From contig NZ_NEJH01000003.1 of assembly GCF_002113025.1 (NCBI RefSeq), positions 310,001-374,000 on the forward strand: a stretch of DNA of 64,000 nucleotides, in the 5' to 3' direction. Position 1 is the first letter of the stretch; each line of letters starts with the position of its first letter. This document shows, in pieces, positions 48,423 to 59,061 of this stretch. A model generated the notes under the pieces. That model was not told the origin of the DNA. It was given only the letters and a program-made list of their open reading frames with translations, and did no database searches. Source of the DNA: Pseudomonas sp. B28(2017). GTDB lineage: Bacteria; Pseudomonadota; Gammaproteobacteria; Pseudomonadales; Pseudomonadaceae. The translations under genes and the position numbers were made by a program.

Positions 48423-49565
48423 TCAGGCGTCGCGCAAAACCGCTTTCACCGCCGCCACCGAACGCTCGACATCCGCTTTACTCATTGCCGTGAACATTGG
48501 CAACGAGACAATCAGCCGGCCGACCCGCTCGGCGACCGGGAACATGCCTTCCTTGAATCCGCGCTCGCGGTAAAGGCTCAACAGGTGAATCGGCGGGTAG
48601 TGATAGCCGATCCCGACACCCATTGCCTGCATCTGCTCCATGAACGTCGCACGCGCCGCTTTGCCATCCGTACGCTCCGGCAGTACCAGCTGGAACAAAT
48701 GCCAGTTGCTGTGGGTGAAATCCGCTGGCGGCAGTTGCGCTCCGTACTGAGCTTCGAAATTGTCGCCAAAGCAGGCGAAATAGTGCCGGGCCAGGTCGCG
48801 GCGATGAGCGGTGATCGCTTCGATATGGGCAAATTGCCCCAGGCCAATGGCTGCGGCGACGTCGGTCATGTTGAACTTGCCACCCAGCACATCGACGTCC
48901 AGGCCATCGAAGCCGTTGCGGGTAACGCCCTGCAGCCGGTATTTCTCTGCCAGTCGTACTTCTTCGGCCGTATTCAACACCAGGCAACCACCCTCGGAGG
49001 AGGTGACGTTTTTGTTCGCCTGGAAACTGAAGGACACGAAATCACCGGTCGAGCCAATGCGCCGGCCGTTCCAGCTGGAGCCCAATGCCTGGGCCGCATC
49101 TTCGACGATCCGCAGACCGTGCTTTTTCGCGAGGGCGTACAACCGCGTCATGTCCACGGGCAACCCGGCGAGATACACCGGGATGATGGCTTTGGTGCGG
49201 GGGGTAATCGCCGCTTCCAGTTGATCCAGATCGATATTGCGGGTCACCGGGTCGATGTCGGCAAACACCGGGGTGGCGCCGACTTCCAGGATGACGTTAG
49301 CGGTGGCCACCCAGGAAATAGGCGTGGTGATCACTTCATCGCCCGGCCCGACCCCGGCAATACGCAAGGCGATTTCCATGGTGCAGGTGCCGGAATTGAA
49401 GGTGCGCACCGGGCGCCCGCCGAAATACTCCGAGAGTTGCGCTTCGAAGGCCTGGACCTTGGGGCCGCTGGTGATCCAGCCCGAGCGCAATACGTCGCCG
49501 ACAGCGGCAATCGTGGCTTCATCGATGGTGGGTTTGGAAAACGGCAGGAACGGCAGTTGGCTCAT
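48423..49565 (-). CDS. DegT/DnrJ/EryC1 family PLP aminotransferase
   Basis: Sugar-aminotransferase-type enzyme of 380 residues. The internal-aldimine lysine is K185 in FSFQANKNVTSSEGG, and the cofactor aspartate is in IVEDAAQALGSS. FNSGTCTMEIALRIAG binds the phosphate. The family usually aminates keto-sugar nucleotides (as ArnB does), but no sugar-nucleotide genes are nearby. It sits alone between gcvH and gcvP on the opposite strand. Substrate unknown. Ribosome site weak. Confidence 0.9.
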   Translation of the reverse strand: MSQLPFLPFSKPTIDEATIAAVGDVLRSGWITSGPKVQAFEAQLSEYFGGRPVRTFNSGTCTMEIALRIAGVGPGDEVITTPISWVATANVILEVGATPVFADIDPVTRNIDLDQLEAAITPRTKAIIPVYLAGLPVDMTRLYALAKKHGLRIVEDAAQALGSSWNGRRIGSTGDFVSFSFQANKNVTSSEGGCLVLNTAEEVRLAEKYRLQGVTRNGFDGLDVDVLGGKFNMTDVAAAIGLGQFAHIEAITAHRRDLARHYFACFGDNFEAQYGAQLPPADFTHSNWHLFQLVLPERTDGKAARATFMEQMQAMGVGIGYHYPPIHLLSLYRERGFKEGMFPVAERVGRLIVSLPMFTAMSKADVERSVAAVKAVLRDA

Positions 49566-49720
49566 GGATACAGATCACCCGATCAGCGGACATTAGGTTG
49601 ACGCCGCACATGATGATCCGGATTGGATCGCCGCGCTACGTCATCCACGCGGATATCGACTGCTATGCTGGTTTGACCGTGTTGCATCGACGCTGAGCGC
49701 CAGTCAAGAGAGAGCCCGTC

Positions 49721-52594
49721 ATGTCCCAGTTGCCATCCCTGAGCCAGTTACGCGACCCCAATGCCTTTCTGCGCCGCCACCTCGGCCCCGATGCCGTCGA
49801 GCAACAGGCGATGCTCGACAGCCTCGGCCTGGGCAGCCGGGTCGAGTTGATCGAGCAAACCGTACCGCCAGGCATCCGCCTCAACCGGGCGCTTGACCTG
49901 CCCCCGGCACTCGATGAAGAAGCCGCGCTGGCCAAGCTTCGCGGTTATGCCGAGCAGAACCAGGTCTGGACCAGCCTGATCGGCATGGGCTACCACGGCA
50001 CCCTCACACCGGCCGTCATTTTGCGTAACGTGCTGGAAAATCCCGGCTGGTACACCGCGTACACACCCTATCAGCCGGAGATCGCCCAAGGGCGGCTCGA
50101 AGCACTGCTGAATTTCCAGCAACTGACCATCGACCTGACCGGTCTTGAGCTGGCCAATGCCTCGCTGCTTGATGAGGCCACTGCCGCGGCGGAAGCCATG
50201 GCCCTGGCCAAGCGGGTCGCCAAGTCCAAAAGCAACCTGTTCTTTGTCGACGAAAACTGCCATCCGCAAACCATTTCCGTGGTGCAGACCCGCGCTGAAG
50301 GCTTCGGCTTCGAGCTGATCGTCGACACTGTGGATAACTTGAAGCAGCACCAGGTGTTCGGCGCGCTGCTGCAATACCCTGACACCCACGGCGAGATCCA
50401 CGACCTGCGGCCGCTGATTGATCACCTGCACGCGCAACAGGCCCTGGCCTGCGTTGCCACGGATTTACTGAGCCTGTTGTTGTTGACCCCTCCGGGTGAA
50501 CTGGGCGCCGATGTGGTGTTCGGCTCGTCCCAGCGATTTGGCGTGCCCATGGGCTACGGCGGGCCCCATGCGGCATTTTTTGCCAGCCGCGATGAATACA
50601 AACGAGCGATTCCCGGGCGGATCATCGGTGTTTCGAAAGATGCGCGGGGCAACACTGCGCTGCGCATGGCCTTGCAAACCCGCGAGCAACACATCCGCCG
50701 GGAGAAGGCCAACTCCAACATCTGCACGGCTCAGGTGCTGCTGGCCAATATCGCCAGTTTTTATGCGGTCTATCACGGCCCGGATGGGCTCAAGCGGATC
50801 GCCCAGCGGGTTCACCGGCTGACTTGCATCCTTGCCGCCGGGCTTGAGCGCAACGGCATTACCCGGGTCAACCGGCACTTCTTCGATACCCTGACGCTGG
50901 AGGTCGGCGGAACCCAGACCGCCATCATCGAAAGTGCCCGGGCCGCGCAGATCAATCTGCGCATTCTCGGGCGCGGTCAATTGGGCTTGAGCCTCGACGA
51001 GACCTGCGACGAAGGCACCGTGGCGAAGCTGTTCGACGTATTTCTGGGGGCCGATCACGGACTCAGCGTCGAGGATCTGGATGCCGAAGTCTTGCCTGGC
51101 GGAATTCCCGACGGATTGGCGCGAACTTCGCCTTATCTGCGCCACCCCGTGTTCAGCGCCCATCACAGCGAAACCGAGATGCTGCGCTACCTCAAACAAC
51201 TGGAAAACAAGGACCTGGCGCTCAATCAATCGATGATCCCGCTGGGCTCCTGCACCATGAAACTGAACGCCACCAGCGAGATGATCCCGATCACCTGGCC
51301 CCAGTTCGCCAACCTGCACCCTTTCGTGCCGAAAGAACAGGCTGCCGGGTATGGGTTGATGATCGAAGAACTGGAGCGCTGGCTGTGCGCGATCACCGGT
51401 TTCGATGCGATCTGCATGCAGCCCAACTCCGGCGCCCAGGGCGAATATGCCGGGCTGCTGGCGATCCGCAAATACCATGAGAGTCGGCATCAGGGCGGTC
51501 GTGATATTTGCCTGATTCCTTCGTCGGCTCACGGCACCAATCCCGCGTCGGCGCAAATGGCCGGGATGCGCGTGGTGATCGTCGAGTGTGACGAGGCGGG
51601 CAACGTCGACCTGGATGACCTCAAGGAAAAAGCCGCGCAGGCCGCAGAAAAACTCGCCTGCCTGATGGCGACCTATCCTTCGACCCATGGCGTGTATGAG
51701 GAAGGTATCAGCGAAATCTGTGAAGTGATCCACCAGCATGGCGGTCAGGTGTACATGGATGGCGCCAACCTCAACGCTCAGGTCGGACTGGCGCGGCCGG
51801 CCGATATTGGCGCCGATGTCTCGCACATGAACCTGCACAAGACTTTCTGCATTCCTCATGGTGGCGGTGGGCCGGGCATGGGGCCGATTGGCGTCCGGGC
51901 GCATCTGGCACCGTTCGTGGCCAACCATCCGGTGGTGCCGATCGAAGGGCCGCACCCGCAAAACGGTGCCGTCAGCGCAGCGCCCTGGGGCAGCGCGAGT
52001 ATTTTGCCGATCAGCTGGATGTACATCGCCATGATGGGGCCGCAATTGGCGGACGCCAGCGAAGTGGCGATCCTCGCCGCGAATTACCTGGCGCGGCATT
52101 TGTCGGGAGCGTTCCCGGTGCTGTACACCGGGCGCAACGAACGAGTGGCTCACGAATGCATTCTCGACCTGCGACCGCTCAAGGCATTGACCGGTATCAC
52201 CGAAGAGGATGTCGCCAAGCGCCTGATGGATTACGGCTTCCATGCCCCGACCATGTCATTTCCGGTGCCAGGGACGCTGATGGTCGAACCGACCGAAAGT
52301 GAATCGAAGGCGGAGCTGGACCGGTTTATCGGAGCAATGCTGAGCATTCGCGCAGAAATCAACGAAGTGCAAAATGGAAACTGGCCGGCTGAAGAAAACC
52401 CGTTGAAAGGTGCGCCGCACACATTGGCCGATATCACCGGAGTGTGGGAGCGGCCATACAGTATCGAGCAAGCGGTCACGCCGGACGAGCACACCAAGGC
52501 TCACAAATACTGGCCGGTGGTGAACCGGGTGGACAACGTGTATGGGGACCGGAACCTGTTTTGTGCGTGTGTGCCGGTGGATGATTACCGTTGA
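49721..52594 (+). CDS. gcvP: Glycine dehydrogenase (decarboxylating), P protein
   Basis: Decarboxylates glycine and loads the aminomethyl group onto GcvH. Protein of 957 residues in two homologous halves. PLP lysine K707 lies in [34 protein letters not shown] opens the protein; [17 protein letters not shown] is in the C-terminal half. Separated from gcvH by a divergent aminotransferase gene and so transcribed from its own promoter in the 155-base gap. Confidence 0.97.
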   Translation: MSQLPSLSQLRDPNAFLRRHLGPDAVEQQAMLDSLGLGSRVELIEQTVPPGIRLNRALDLPPALDEEAALAKLRGYAEQNQVWTSLIGMGYHGTLTPAVILRNVLENPGWYTAYTPYQPEIAQGRLEALLNFQQLTIDLTGLELANASLLDEATAAAEAMALAKRVAKSKSNLFFVDENCHPQTISVVQTRAEGFGFELIVDTVDNLKQHQVFGALLQYPDTHGEIHDLRPLIDHLHAQQALACVATDLLSLLLLTPPGELGADVVFGSSQRFGVPMGYGGPHAAFFASRDEYKRAIPGRIIGVSKDARGNTALRMALQTREQHIRREKANSNICTAQVLLANIASFYAVYHGPDGLKRIAQRVHRLTCILAAGLERNGITRVNRHFFDTLTLEVGGTQTAIIESARAAQINLRILGRGQLGLSLDETCDEGTVAKLFDVFLGADHGLSVEDLDAEVLPGGIPDGLARTSPYLRHPVFSAHHSETEMLRYLKQLENKDLALNQSMIPLGSCTMKLNATSEMIPITWPQFANLHPFVPKEQAAGYGLMIEELERWLCAITGFDAICMQPNSGAQGEYAGLLAIRKYHESRHQGGRDICLIPSSAHGTNPASAQMAGMRVVIVECDEAGNVDLDDLKEKAAQAAEKLACLMATYPSTHGVYEEGISEICEVIHQHGGQVYMDGANLNAQVGLARPADIGADVSHMNLHKTFCIPHGGGGPGMGPIGVRAHLAPFVANHPVVPIEGPHPQNGAVSAAPWGSASILPISWMYIAMMGPQLADASEVAILAANYLARHLSGAFPVLYTGRNERVAHECILDLRPLKALTGITEEDVAKRLMDYGFHAPTMSFPVPGTLMVEPTESESKAELDRFIGAMLSIRAEINEVQNGNWPAEENPLKGAPHTLADITGVWERPYSIEQAVTPDEHTKAHKYWPVVNRVDNVYGDRNLFCACVPVDDYR

Positions 52595-52617
52595 TCTCCC
52601 AGGCAACACATAACCAT

Positions 52618-52707
52618 TGTGGGAGCGAGCCTGCTCGCGAAAGCGGCCTGACAGTCTACAAAGATGTTGAATGTGCTGGCCTCATCGCGAGCAGGCTCGC
52701 TCCCACA
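52618..52707. repeat. REPIN: two inverted REP copies
   Basis: Inverted GTGGGAGCGAGCCTGCTCGCGA pair, 44 bases apart, after gcvP. Confidence 0.9.
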
Positions 52708-52742
52708 GGTGGCTTGGTGAATTTGGAATCTGTGTATGCAGC

Positions 52743-52780
52743 GCAAAAAAATGCCGCTCATGTGAGCGGCATTTTTTGCG
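52743..52780. terminator. Bidirectional terminator beside the DUF2388 gene
   Basis: Long A/T-flanked stem (AAAAATGCCGCTCA and complement, short loop) between the convergent gcvP and DUF2388 genes. Confidence 0.9.
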
Positions 52781-52788
52781 GGTATTAC

Positions 52789-53106
52789 TTATTCCGAAGC
52801 CACGGCATTCTTCGCCAGGATCGCGTTCGCCAGTTCCATGTCCGTGGCTTGCAGGCCCGGGTTGGCGGCGCGGACTTTCTGTATGGCCGATTCCAGGTAC
52901 GGGCCGCGGATACCGCCGTCGCTGGCGACGAAACTGCTGGCGTCGTCCTGTGCCGCGACGATCAGCTTGTTATCCCTGGACGTCAGATAGCTCGAACCGG
53001 TGGTTGCGCCGGATGTAAGAACGTTACGCCAAAAAGTATCGGCCATCGCCGAACCGACAGGCAAAGACAACAGGGCGACGGTAGCGACAGCAAGTTTGAA
53101 ACGCAT
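52789..53106 (-). CDS. DUF2388 exported protein
   Basis: Small exported protein of 105 residues. A signal peptide (MRFKLAVATVALLSLPVGSAMA) precedes a mature part with the family pattern TTGSSYLTSRDNKLIVAAQDDASSFVASDG. DUF2388 occurs mostly in pseudomonads, often in multiple copies; function unknown. Confidence 0.88.
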   Translation of the reverse strand: MRFKLAVATVALLSLPVGSAMADTFWRNVLTSGATTGSSYLTSRDNKLIVAAQDDASSFVASDGGIRGPYLESAIQKVRAANPGLQATDMELANAILAKNAVASE

Positions 53107-53174
53107 GAAAGGGTGACTCCACTGGGTTAACTACGCCCTTGGATTGCCAACCCCCAATCGAGTTCCGTGGCCGC

Positions 53175-53624
53175 CTATTCCGCCGCTTCGACCAGCAGGA
53201 CTGCGCCTTGCTGGCCAACCACCCGCACACGGCTGCCAATGGCAGTGTCCGGTCCACGGGCCATCCACACGCCGTCGGCCACCTTGATTTTGCCGCGGCC
53301 GTCGACGATCGCTTCATGCACTACGAAGGTTTTGCCGATCAGTTCCTGGCCACGCAGATTCAGGTGCGGCTGATCGCTCGGGCGCGTGGCCGTGCGCTGA
53401 CGCCGCCACCAGTACAACGCGGTGGCGATCGACAACAGGCCGAACAACAGAAATTGCCATTCCCAGGACAGGCTCGGCAAGAGAAAGGTCAATACGCCCA
53501 CGGCTGCCGCCGCCATGCCGATCCACAACAGGTAGCCGCCAGCGCCGAACACCTCGAGAATCAACAGCACCGTGCCCAGCGCCAACCAGTCCCAGAACGA
53601 AAGGTGCTGCAAAAATGCCCACAT
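53175..53624 (-). CDS. NfeD family membrane protein
   Basis: Protein of 149 residues with two or three membrane spans (residues 10-75) and a C-terminal OB-fold domain of about 60 residues (LRGQELIGKTFVVHEAIVDGRGKIKVADGVW). This is the short NfeD1b form without protease domain, which accompanies an SPFH/stomatin partner. The partner gene is eight bases upstream, so they form an operon. Confidence 0.93.
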   Translation of the reverse strand: MWAFLQHLSFWDWLALGTVLLILEVFGAGGYLLWIGMAAAAVGVLTFLLPSLSWEWQFLLFGLLSIATALYWWRRQRTATRPSDQPHLNLRGQELIGKTFVVHEAIVDGRGKIKVADGVWMARGPDTAIGSRVRVVGQQGAVLLVEAAE

Positions 53625-53632
53625 GACGCGCC

Positions 53633-54553
53633 TCAGGCTTTCTTGTTATCGAAAGTGGCCTTGACGATTTCGCCAATGCCGCCCACTGCACCGATCATCG
53701 AGCTGGCCTCCAGCGGCATCAGGATCACTTTGCTGTTGTTGGCCGAAGACAACTTGCCCAGCGCATCGATGTACTTCTGCGCCACGAAGTAATTGACCGC
53801 TTGCACGTTGCCGCTGGCGATGGCCTCGGACACCACTTTGGTAGCCTGGGCTTCTGCCTGGGCTTGTCGCTCGCGGGCTTCGGCCTCCAGGAAAGCGGCT
53901 TGCCGGCTGCCTTCGGCTTCGAGGATCTGTGCCTGCTTCTTGCCTTCTGCGGTCAGGATCGCTGCAGCACGCAGGCCTTCAGCTTCCAGAATTTGCGCAC
54001 GCTTGATCCGCTCGGCTTTCATCTGCCCCGACATTGCCGCCATCAGGTCGGTGGGCGGGCTGATGTCCTTGATTTCGATCCGGGTAATCTTGATGCCCCA
54101 CGGCGCGGTCGCTTCATCGACGGTGCGCAGCAGTTTTTCGTTGATGGCGTCACGCTGGCTGAGCATGGCGTCGAGCTCCATCGAGCCGAGCACCGTACGG
54201 ATGTTGGTTTGCAGCAGGTTGCGGATGGCGTGTTCGAGGTTGTTGACCTCATAGGCGGCCTGGGCCGTGTTGACCACCTGGAAGAAACACACGGCGTCGA
54301 TCTGCACCGTGGCGTTGTCGGCGGTGATGACTTCCTGTGGCGGAATATCCAGCACGCTTTCCATCACGTTCATCTTGCGACCGATGCGGTCCATGACCGG
54401 AACGATGACGTTCAGCCCCGGCTTGAGCGTGTTGGTGTAGCGCCCGAAACGCTCGACGGTCCATTCAAAGCCCTGGGGCACGACCTTGAAACCCATGAAC
54501 AGAATGGCGACCACCAAGCCGACAAAAAGCAAAAGCACACTACCGATCTGCAT
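53633..54553 (-). CDS. SPFH/stomatin-like protein (QmcA type)
   Basis: Membrane-raft type protein of 306 residues: one N-terminal span ([20 protein letters not shown]), SPFH domain ([27 protein letters not shown]...), then an alanine/glutamate-rich coiled coil (about 185-250) and a conserved tail. It forms large membrane cages with NfeD or protease partners. The start is MQIGSVLL; a longer frame adds 13 residues without a ribosome site. Confidence 0.94.
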   Translation of the reverse strand: MQIGSVLLLFVGLVVAILFMGFKVVPQGFEWTVERFGRYTNTLKPGLNVIVPVMDRIGRKMNVMESVLDIPPQEVITADNATVQIDAVCFFQVVNTAQAAYEVNNLEHAIRNLLQTNIRTVLGSMELDAMLSQRDAINEKLLRTVDEATAPWGIKITRIEIKDISPPTDLMAAMSGQMKAERIKRAQILEAEGLRAAAILTAEGKKQAQILEAEGSRQAAFLEAEARERQAQAEAQATKVVSEAIASGNVQAVNYFVAQKYIDALGKLSSANNSKVILMPLEASSMIGAVGGIGEIVKATFDNKKA

Positions 54554-54635
54554 AACGATTCCTTGTTGACGTGTGGATCTGTGGAGTTGCACTCGCTGGA
54601 GTGTAGCGGGGCCATGCCGGATAGGAACAGCCGGC

Positions 54636-56420
54636 TCAGTTCTGCTCGCTCTGGGGTGTCACTCGCAGAACTTCCTCGATGGTCGTCAACCCGGCGGCGA
54701 CCTTTTGCGCCCCAGACAGCCGCAGGCTGCGCATGCCTTCCTTGAATGCCTGCCGCCGCACGGCCAGTAGATCGGTATCGGGACTTATCAACGCTTTGAT
54801 GCCATCGCTCAGTTGCATGATTTCGTAGACCCCGGCGCGACCGTGATAACCGGTGTCGCGGCATTCCAGGCAACCGACGGCACGCTGGGCATTGCCCGGC
54901 AATGGTGCCTGCCAGGGGCGGGTCAGGGTTTGCCAGTCGTCTTCGCCCAGCGTCAGCGGCGCCTTGCAGTGCGGGCACAGGGTTCGCACCAGTCGCTGGG
55001 CCATGACGCCAAGCACCGTGGCCTTGATCAGGTAATGCGGCACGCCGAGTTCCAGCAGGCGACTGATGGCACCGGGTGCATCGTTGGTGTGCAGGGTCGA
55101 CAGTACCAGGTGCCCGGTGAGCGCAGCCTGGATCGCCATTTCCGCGGTTTCAAGGTCGCGGATCTCGCCGATCATGATGATGTCCGGGTCTTGCCGCATC
55201 AGCGCGCGCACGCCGGTGGCGAAGGTCAGGTCGATATTGTGCTGGACCTGCATCTGGTTGAACGCCGGCTCGACCATTTCAATCGGGTCTTCGATGGTGC
55301 AGAGATTGACCTGCGGCGTCGCCAGTTTTTTCAGGGTGGTGTAGAGGGTGGTGGTCTTGCCCGAACCCGTCGGCCCGGTAACGAGGATGATGCCGTGGGG
55401 CTGGCGGGTCATGTCCTGCCAGCGGCGCAGGTCGTCGACAGAAAACCCGAGCTGATCGAAGTCCTTGAGCAGGACTTCCGGGTCGAAGATCCGCATGACC
55501 ATTTTTTCGCCGAAGGCGGTGGGCAGTGTCGACAGACGCAGTTCGACTTCGCCCCCGTCCGGGGTCTTGGTTTTCACCCGGCCGTCCTGGGGTTTGCGTT
55601 TCTCTGCGACGTTCATGCGCCCCAGGGTTTTCAGGCGACTGACGATGGCCATGGTGACCTGGGGCGGGAATTGATAGACGTTGTGCAGCACACCGTCGAT
55701 GCGAAAGCGCACCGTGCCTTCCTCGCGCCGGGGTTCGATGTGGATGTCGCTGGCGCGTTGCTGGAACGCGTACTGGAATAGCCAGTCGACGATATTGACG
55801 ATGTGTGCGTCGTTGGCGTCCGGCTCCTGGTCGCTGGCGCCGAGGTTGAGCAACTGTTCGAAATTGCCGAGGGTACTGACTTGCGGGTCGGCGCTGTTCG
55901 CCCCGGTGACCGATTTGGCCAGGCGGAAGAATTCGACGCTCAAGCGCTGGATCTCCACCGGGTTGGCCACCACGCGCTTGATCGGCAATTTGAGCACATG
56001 GGTCAGGTCAGCTTCCCAGCCGCTGACATAAGGCTGGGCGCTGGCCACGGTCACCGCATCGCGATCGATCGCTACCGCGAGGATCTTGTGGCGCTGGGCG
56101 AAGGCATAGGACATCAGCGGGGTTACGGCCGCGACGTTGATTTTCAACGGATCGATGCGCAGGTAAGGCTGACCGGCCTGCCGGGACAGCCACAGGGTCA
56201 GGCTTTCGAGGTCCAGCGGTTTGCCGGGACGGCTGAGGTCGTCCAGTTGTTGGCTGGCGATGAACTCCAGCGGATGCATCTGGCCATGGGTGGCGTTGCG
56301 GCGGCGGGCATTGAGCGCGTGTTCGGCCGAATCCTGGCTGATAAAGCCCTGGGCGACCAGTTCGCGCAGCACATCATTGAGATCCAGCCAGCGGTCCTGA
56401 AGGGCGATTTGTACGGACAT
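54636..56420 (-). CDS. GspE/PulE/PilB-type secretion ATPase
   Basis: Protein of 594 residues. N-terminal MshEN-like domain, then the ATPase: Walker [11 protein letters not shown] near residue 348, an Asp box ([20 protein letters not shown]), a His box ([19 protein letters not shown]), and a four-cysteine zinc site CPHC and CLEC at about 480-520 as in GspE. Start MSVQIALQ behind AAAGGAG. No other type II secretion or type IV pilus gene is in view, so its machine is elsewhere or it acts with another system. Confidence 0.92.
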   Translation of the reverse strand: MSVQIALQDRWLDLNDVLRELVAQGFISQDSAEHALNARRRNATHGQMHPLEFIASQQLDDLSRPGKPLDLESLTLWLSRQAGQPYLRIDPLKINVAAVTPLMSYAFAQRHKILAVAIDRDAVTVASAQPYVSGWEADLTHVLKLPIKRVVANPVEIQRLSVEFFRLAKSVTGANSADPQVSTLGNFEQLLNLGASDQEPDANDAHIVNIVDWLFQYAFQQRASDIHIEPRREEGTVRFRIDGVLHNVYQFPPQVTMAIVSRLKTLGRMNVAEKRKPQDGRVKTKTPDGGEVELRLSTLPTAFGEKMVMRIFDPEVLLKDFDQLGFSVDDLRRWQDMTRQPHGIILVTGPTGSGKTTTLYTTLKKLATPQVNLCTIEDPIEMVEPAFNQMQVQHNIDLTFATGVRALMRQDPDIIMIGEIRDLETAEMAIQAALTGHLVLSTLHTNDAPGAISRLLELGVPHYLIKATVLGVMAQRLVRTLCPHCKAPLTLGEDDWQTLTRPWQAPLPGNAQRAVGCLECRDTGYHGRAGVYEIMQLSDGIKALISPDTDLLAVRRQAFKEGMRSLRLSGAQKVAAGLTTIEEVLRVTPQSEQN

Positions 56421-56510
56421 GCGGGCTCCTTTTGAACGACAGTCCGCAAAGGATAGCCGTGGCCCGACTGACCGCTGGGCCACTACCCGATAAAGCCATT
56501 TCGGCGTTTT

Positions 56511-56849
56511 TCAGCCCGCCGCTTGAACCGCTTCGGCCCATGCAGGATCAGCTTCTTGCAGCTCCACCGAGCAGACGCTGATCAGGTTGCGAAGTTTTTC
56601 CGCAATCACTTGCGCACGGTGCCAGCTTAAACCGTCGATGACGATCTCGATGACCAGCCAGTCGTCCTGGCGCTGCACGTTGACCTGTTCCGGCGTGAGC
56701 AATTGCAAGGCGAACAGGTTGAGGGCGCGACACAGCAGGTCGGGTTCTGCCTCGGCCAGCATTTGATAGCGAACGCGGCAATGGGCGTTGCCGACGTTCC
56801 AGACATCGGCACGGGCAGGTGGGGTGTTCACGGCTTCGAGATACGGCAT
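56511..56849 (-). CDS. Hypothetical protein, small cytoplasmic
   Basis: Protein of 112 residues (MPYLEAVNTPPARADVWNVG...). No signal peptide, membrane span or recognised motif. The alternating pattern in VNVQRQDDWLVIEIVIDGLSWHRAQVIAEKLRNLISV suggests a beta-alpha-beta ACT-like fold. It lies 90 bases upstream of the secretion ATPase on the same strand and may share its transcript. I know no function. Confidence 0.7.
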   Translation of the reverse strand: MPYLEAVNTPPARADVWNVGNAHCRVRYQMLAEAEPDLLCRALNLFALQLLTPEQVNVQRQDDWLVIEIVIDGLSWHRAQVIAEKLRNLISVCSVELQEADPAWAEAVQAAG

Positions 56850-56974
56850 GGTCAGGCTCCAGAATAACTGGAGAAATGTTTACATCCTGTGCCGGGCATT
56901 TCTTCTCTATGATTGGCAACATTGCAGGAATTTAGAATTAATCAATTCGCTTGACGATCAGAAAAGGGTTTTTT

Positions 56975-57439
56975 ATGCAGAGCGAGCTGGATAGCTACGA
57001 CCGCAAGATCCTCGCCTTGCTGCAAGAGGATGCTTCGCTTTCCAGCGCGCAGATCGCCGAGCAGGTGGGGCTCTCGCAATCGCCGTGCTGGCGGCGGATT
57101 CAGCGGATGAAAGAGGAGGGCATTATTCGCGGCCAGGTGACCTTGCTTGACCGCAAGAAAATCGGCCTGAACACGCAGATCTTCGCCGAGGTGAAACTCA
57201 ATGCTCACGGGCGTTCGAACTTCACCGAATTCACCGAGGCGATTCGCGGCTTTCCGGAAGTGCTGGAGTGCTACGTGTTGATGGGGGCGGTGGATTTCCT
57301 GCTGCGGATTGTCACGGCGGACATCGAGGCGTATGAGCGCTTCTTCTTTGAGAAGCTGTCGATGGTGCCGGGGATCCAGGAGGTCAATTCGATCGTGGCG
57401 TTGTCGGAGATCAAGTCGACTACCAGTTTGCCGGTCTGA
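56975..57439 (+). CDS. Lrp/AsnC family regulator
   Basis: Transcription regulator of 154 residues. N-terminal helix-turn-helix (SSAQIAEQVGLSQSPCWRRIQRMKEEGII) and C-terminal RAM/ACT domain with the MGAVDFLLRIVTADIEAYERFFFEKL pattern. Amino acids are the usual ligands. No transporter or catabolic gene is adjacent, so the target is not obvious. Start chosen at MQSELDSYDRK; a TTG eight codons upstream is less likely. Confidence 0.93.
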   Translation: MQSELDSYDRKILALLQEDASLSSAQIAEQVGLSQSPCWRRIQRMKEEGIIRGQVTLLDRKKIGLNTQIFAEVKLNAHGRSNFTEFTEAIRGFPEVLECYVLMGAVDFLLRIVTADIEAYERFFFEKLSMVPGIQEVNSIVALSEIKSTTSLPV

Positions 57440-57465
57440 GATTTTGCGGTGAATGTGCCGGCCTC

Positions 57466-57529
57466 TTCGCGAGCAGGCTCGCTCCCACAATGACCGCATA
57501 AATCCTGTGGGAGCGAGCCTGCTCGCGAA
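57466..57529. repeat. REPIN: two inverted REP copies
   Basis: Inverted GTGGGAGCGAGCCTGCTCGCGA pair, 16 bases apart, between convergent Lrp and CYTH-CHAD genes. Nearly identical in size to the REPIN at 15867. Confidence 0.9.
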
Positions 57530-57536
57530 GGCGGTA

Positions 57537-58904
57537 TTACAGACGCAGCAACATTTTCCAGGCACGGGTCTGATACACCGCAATTGCCTGCTGCTTGCGC
57601 GCATCCAGGACTTCATCGGTGATCGATTCGTTGGCCAGTTGTGCCAGCTTGTTCAGCTCACCGTACAGGCGATCCATTTCCGGGATCTCCAGCACGCTAC
57701 GCGCATGGTGCAGCCAGACCTGGATGCGTTCGATGCGCGGCAGTTGCTCGGCCAGGTCTTCCGGCTGTTGCTGGTAGCGCTGCAATTGCAGCGAGTTGGC
57801 TTCTTCGCCCAGCAGGCGCGGCAACCAGCTGCCCAGTTGCGCAGCGCCCTGGCGATTGCCACGGGTGTTGCGGTCGGCGGCCCAGGTGTGGGCCAGCAAC
57901 CAGCGCGAGGTGCTCAGGGAGAACAGGCCCCAGCGCGGGTCTTCGAGTTCTTCGAGGAACTGCTCGGGTGCGGCCTTGCGCACGTCTTCATCATCCAGGC
58001 CGGCCTGGACCAGCGGACGCCAGTCCTCCAGCAAGGCATCGAGGGCGATACGCAGGTCGTGGGTTGACTGACGCGGAGCGGCCTGGCCCAGGCTGCTGAT
58101 CAGCGCGCGCAATTCCGCGAGGCTTTCGACCCAGTCCTGCAACAGGCGCCAATGGCCGTTGAAGCGATACTGCTCGGCCAGACGCTGGCTGCTGCCCAGC
58201 AAATGCCAGCACAGTGCGGCGAACGCGTCGTCCAGCGGCGTTTCGGCGGTGATCTGCGGCGCCGGCAGGCTCAACGAATAACTATGGGCGTCGTACAAGC
58301 GATAACCGCGCTCGGCCTTGCTGATGTCGCATGGCATCAGGGCCAGTTTCTCGGCCAGCTCGGCGGCCAGTTCCAGCAACGCGGCCGGCTCGCCTTCACG
58401 CAGTTCCAGTTCCAGCTCGCAGATTTCTTCTTTCTGCTTGCCGACCACGACGTGACCCAGGTCCAGCGCGGCTTCGATGACCACTTTGGTCTTGCCACGA
58501 CCCCAGGCGATTTCCGCGCGTTCGCGGACGAAGTCGGTGGTGAAGATTGGCTTCAGGGTTTTCTTGTCAAGTTCGGCCAGTTCCTCGGGCCAGCATTCGC
58601 CGTCGAGTTTCTTCAGGTCAAGCTTGGCTTTGGGCAGGTTCCAGTCGTACTCGTTACGTACCGACAGACCGGCGACGCTCTGGCCGCGGGTCTTGAGGGT
58701 CTGGATCACTTCGTCGCCATCCTTGCGCAGGCGCAGGGCGACCTTGGCCTGGGCCAGGTCACGCTCGGGCGTGTCGAAGTACTGGTTCATCAACTCACGG
58801 CGTTCCCAGCCACTTTTGTTGCGTTTTTTCAGTAATGGGTGCTCGCGCAGGGCGGCGAGGGTTTCGCGGCTGACGCGGAGTTTGATTTCGGTTTCTTTCT
58901 GCAT
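57537..58904 (-). CDS. CYTH-CHAD domain protein (inorganic triphosphatase type)
   Basis: Protein of 455 residues. The N-terminal CYTH domain begins ETEIKLRVS, the ExExK metal/triphosphate signature, and occupies about residues 1-200. The rest is a CHAD helical bundle with the conserved histidines/arginines in HDLRIALDALLEDWRPL. Members hydrolyse inorganic triphosphate, and CHAD domains bind polyphosphate granules, which fits a genome with ppk1 and ppx. Confidence 0.93.
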   Translation of the reverse strand: MQKETEIKLRVSRETLAALREHPLLKKRNKSGWERRELMNQYFDTPERDLAQAKVALRLRKDGDEVIQTLKTRGQSVAGLSVRNEYDWNLPKAKLDLKKLDGECWPEELAELDKKTLKPIFTTDFVRERAEIAWGRGKTKVVIEAALDLGHVVVGKQKEEICELELELREGEPAALLELAAELAEKLALMPCDISKAERGYRLYDAHSYSLSLPAPQITAETPLDDAFAALCWHLLGSSQRLAEQYRFNGHWRLLQDWVESLAELRALISSLGQAAPRQSTHDLRIALDALLEDWRPLVQAGLDDEDVRKAAPEQFLEELEDPRWGLFSLSTSRWLLAHTWAADRNTRGNRQGAAQLGSWLPRLLGEEANSLQLQRYQQQPEDLAEQLPRIERIQVWLHHARSVLEIPEMDRLYGELNKLAQLANESITDEVLDARKQQAIAVYQTRAWKMLLRL

Positions 58905-59061
58905 GGCCGGAAAATCCAGGATCGGGAGCGCAGCCGGGGGAATGTGTGGCTGCCAAGGTCGTGCAGTGTACAGGACTCAAGGTTAGTACGCGCCGCGACG
59001 GTTTATTCCTGTCATCGGTTGGTTCTATGATGGACCTCAATTCGGGAGCCGGGAGTCAGCG

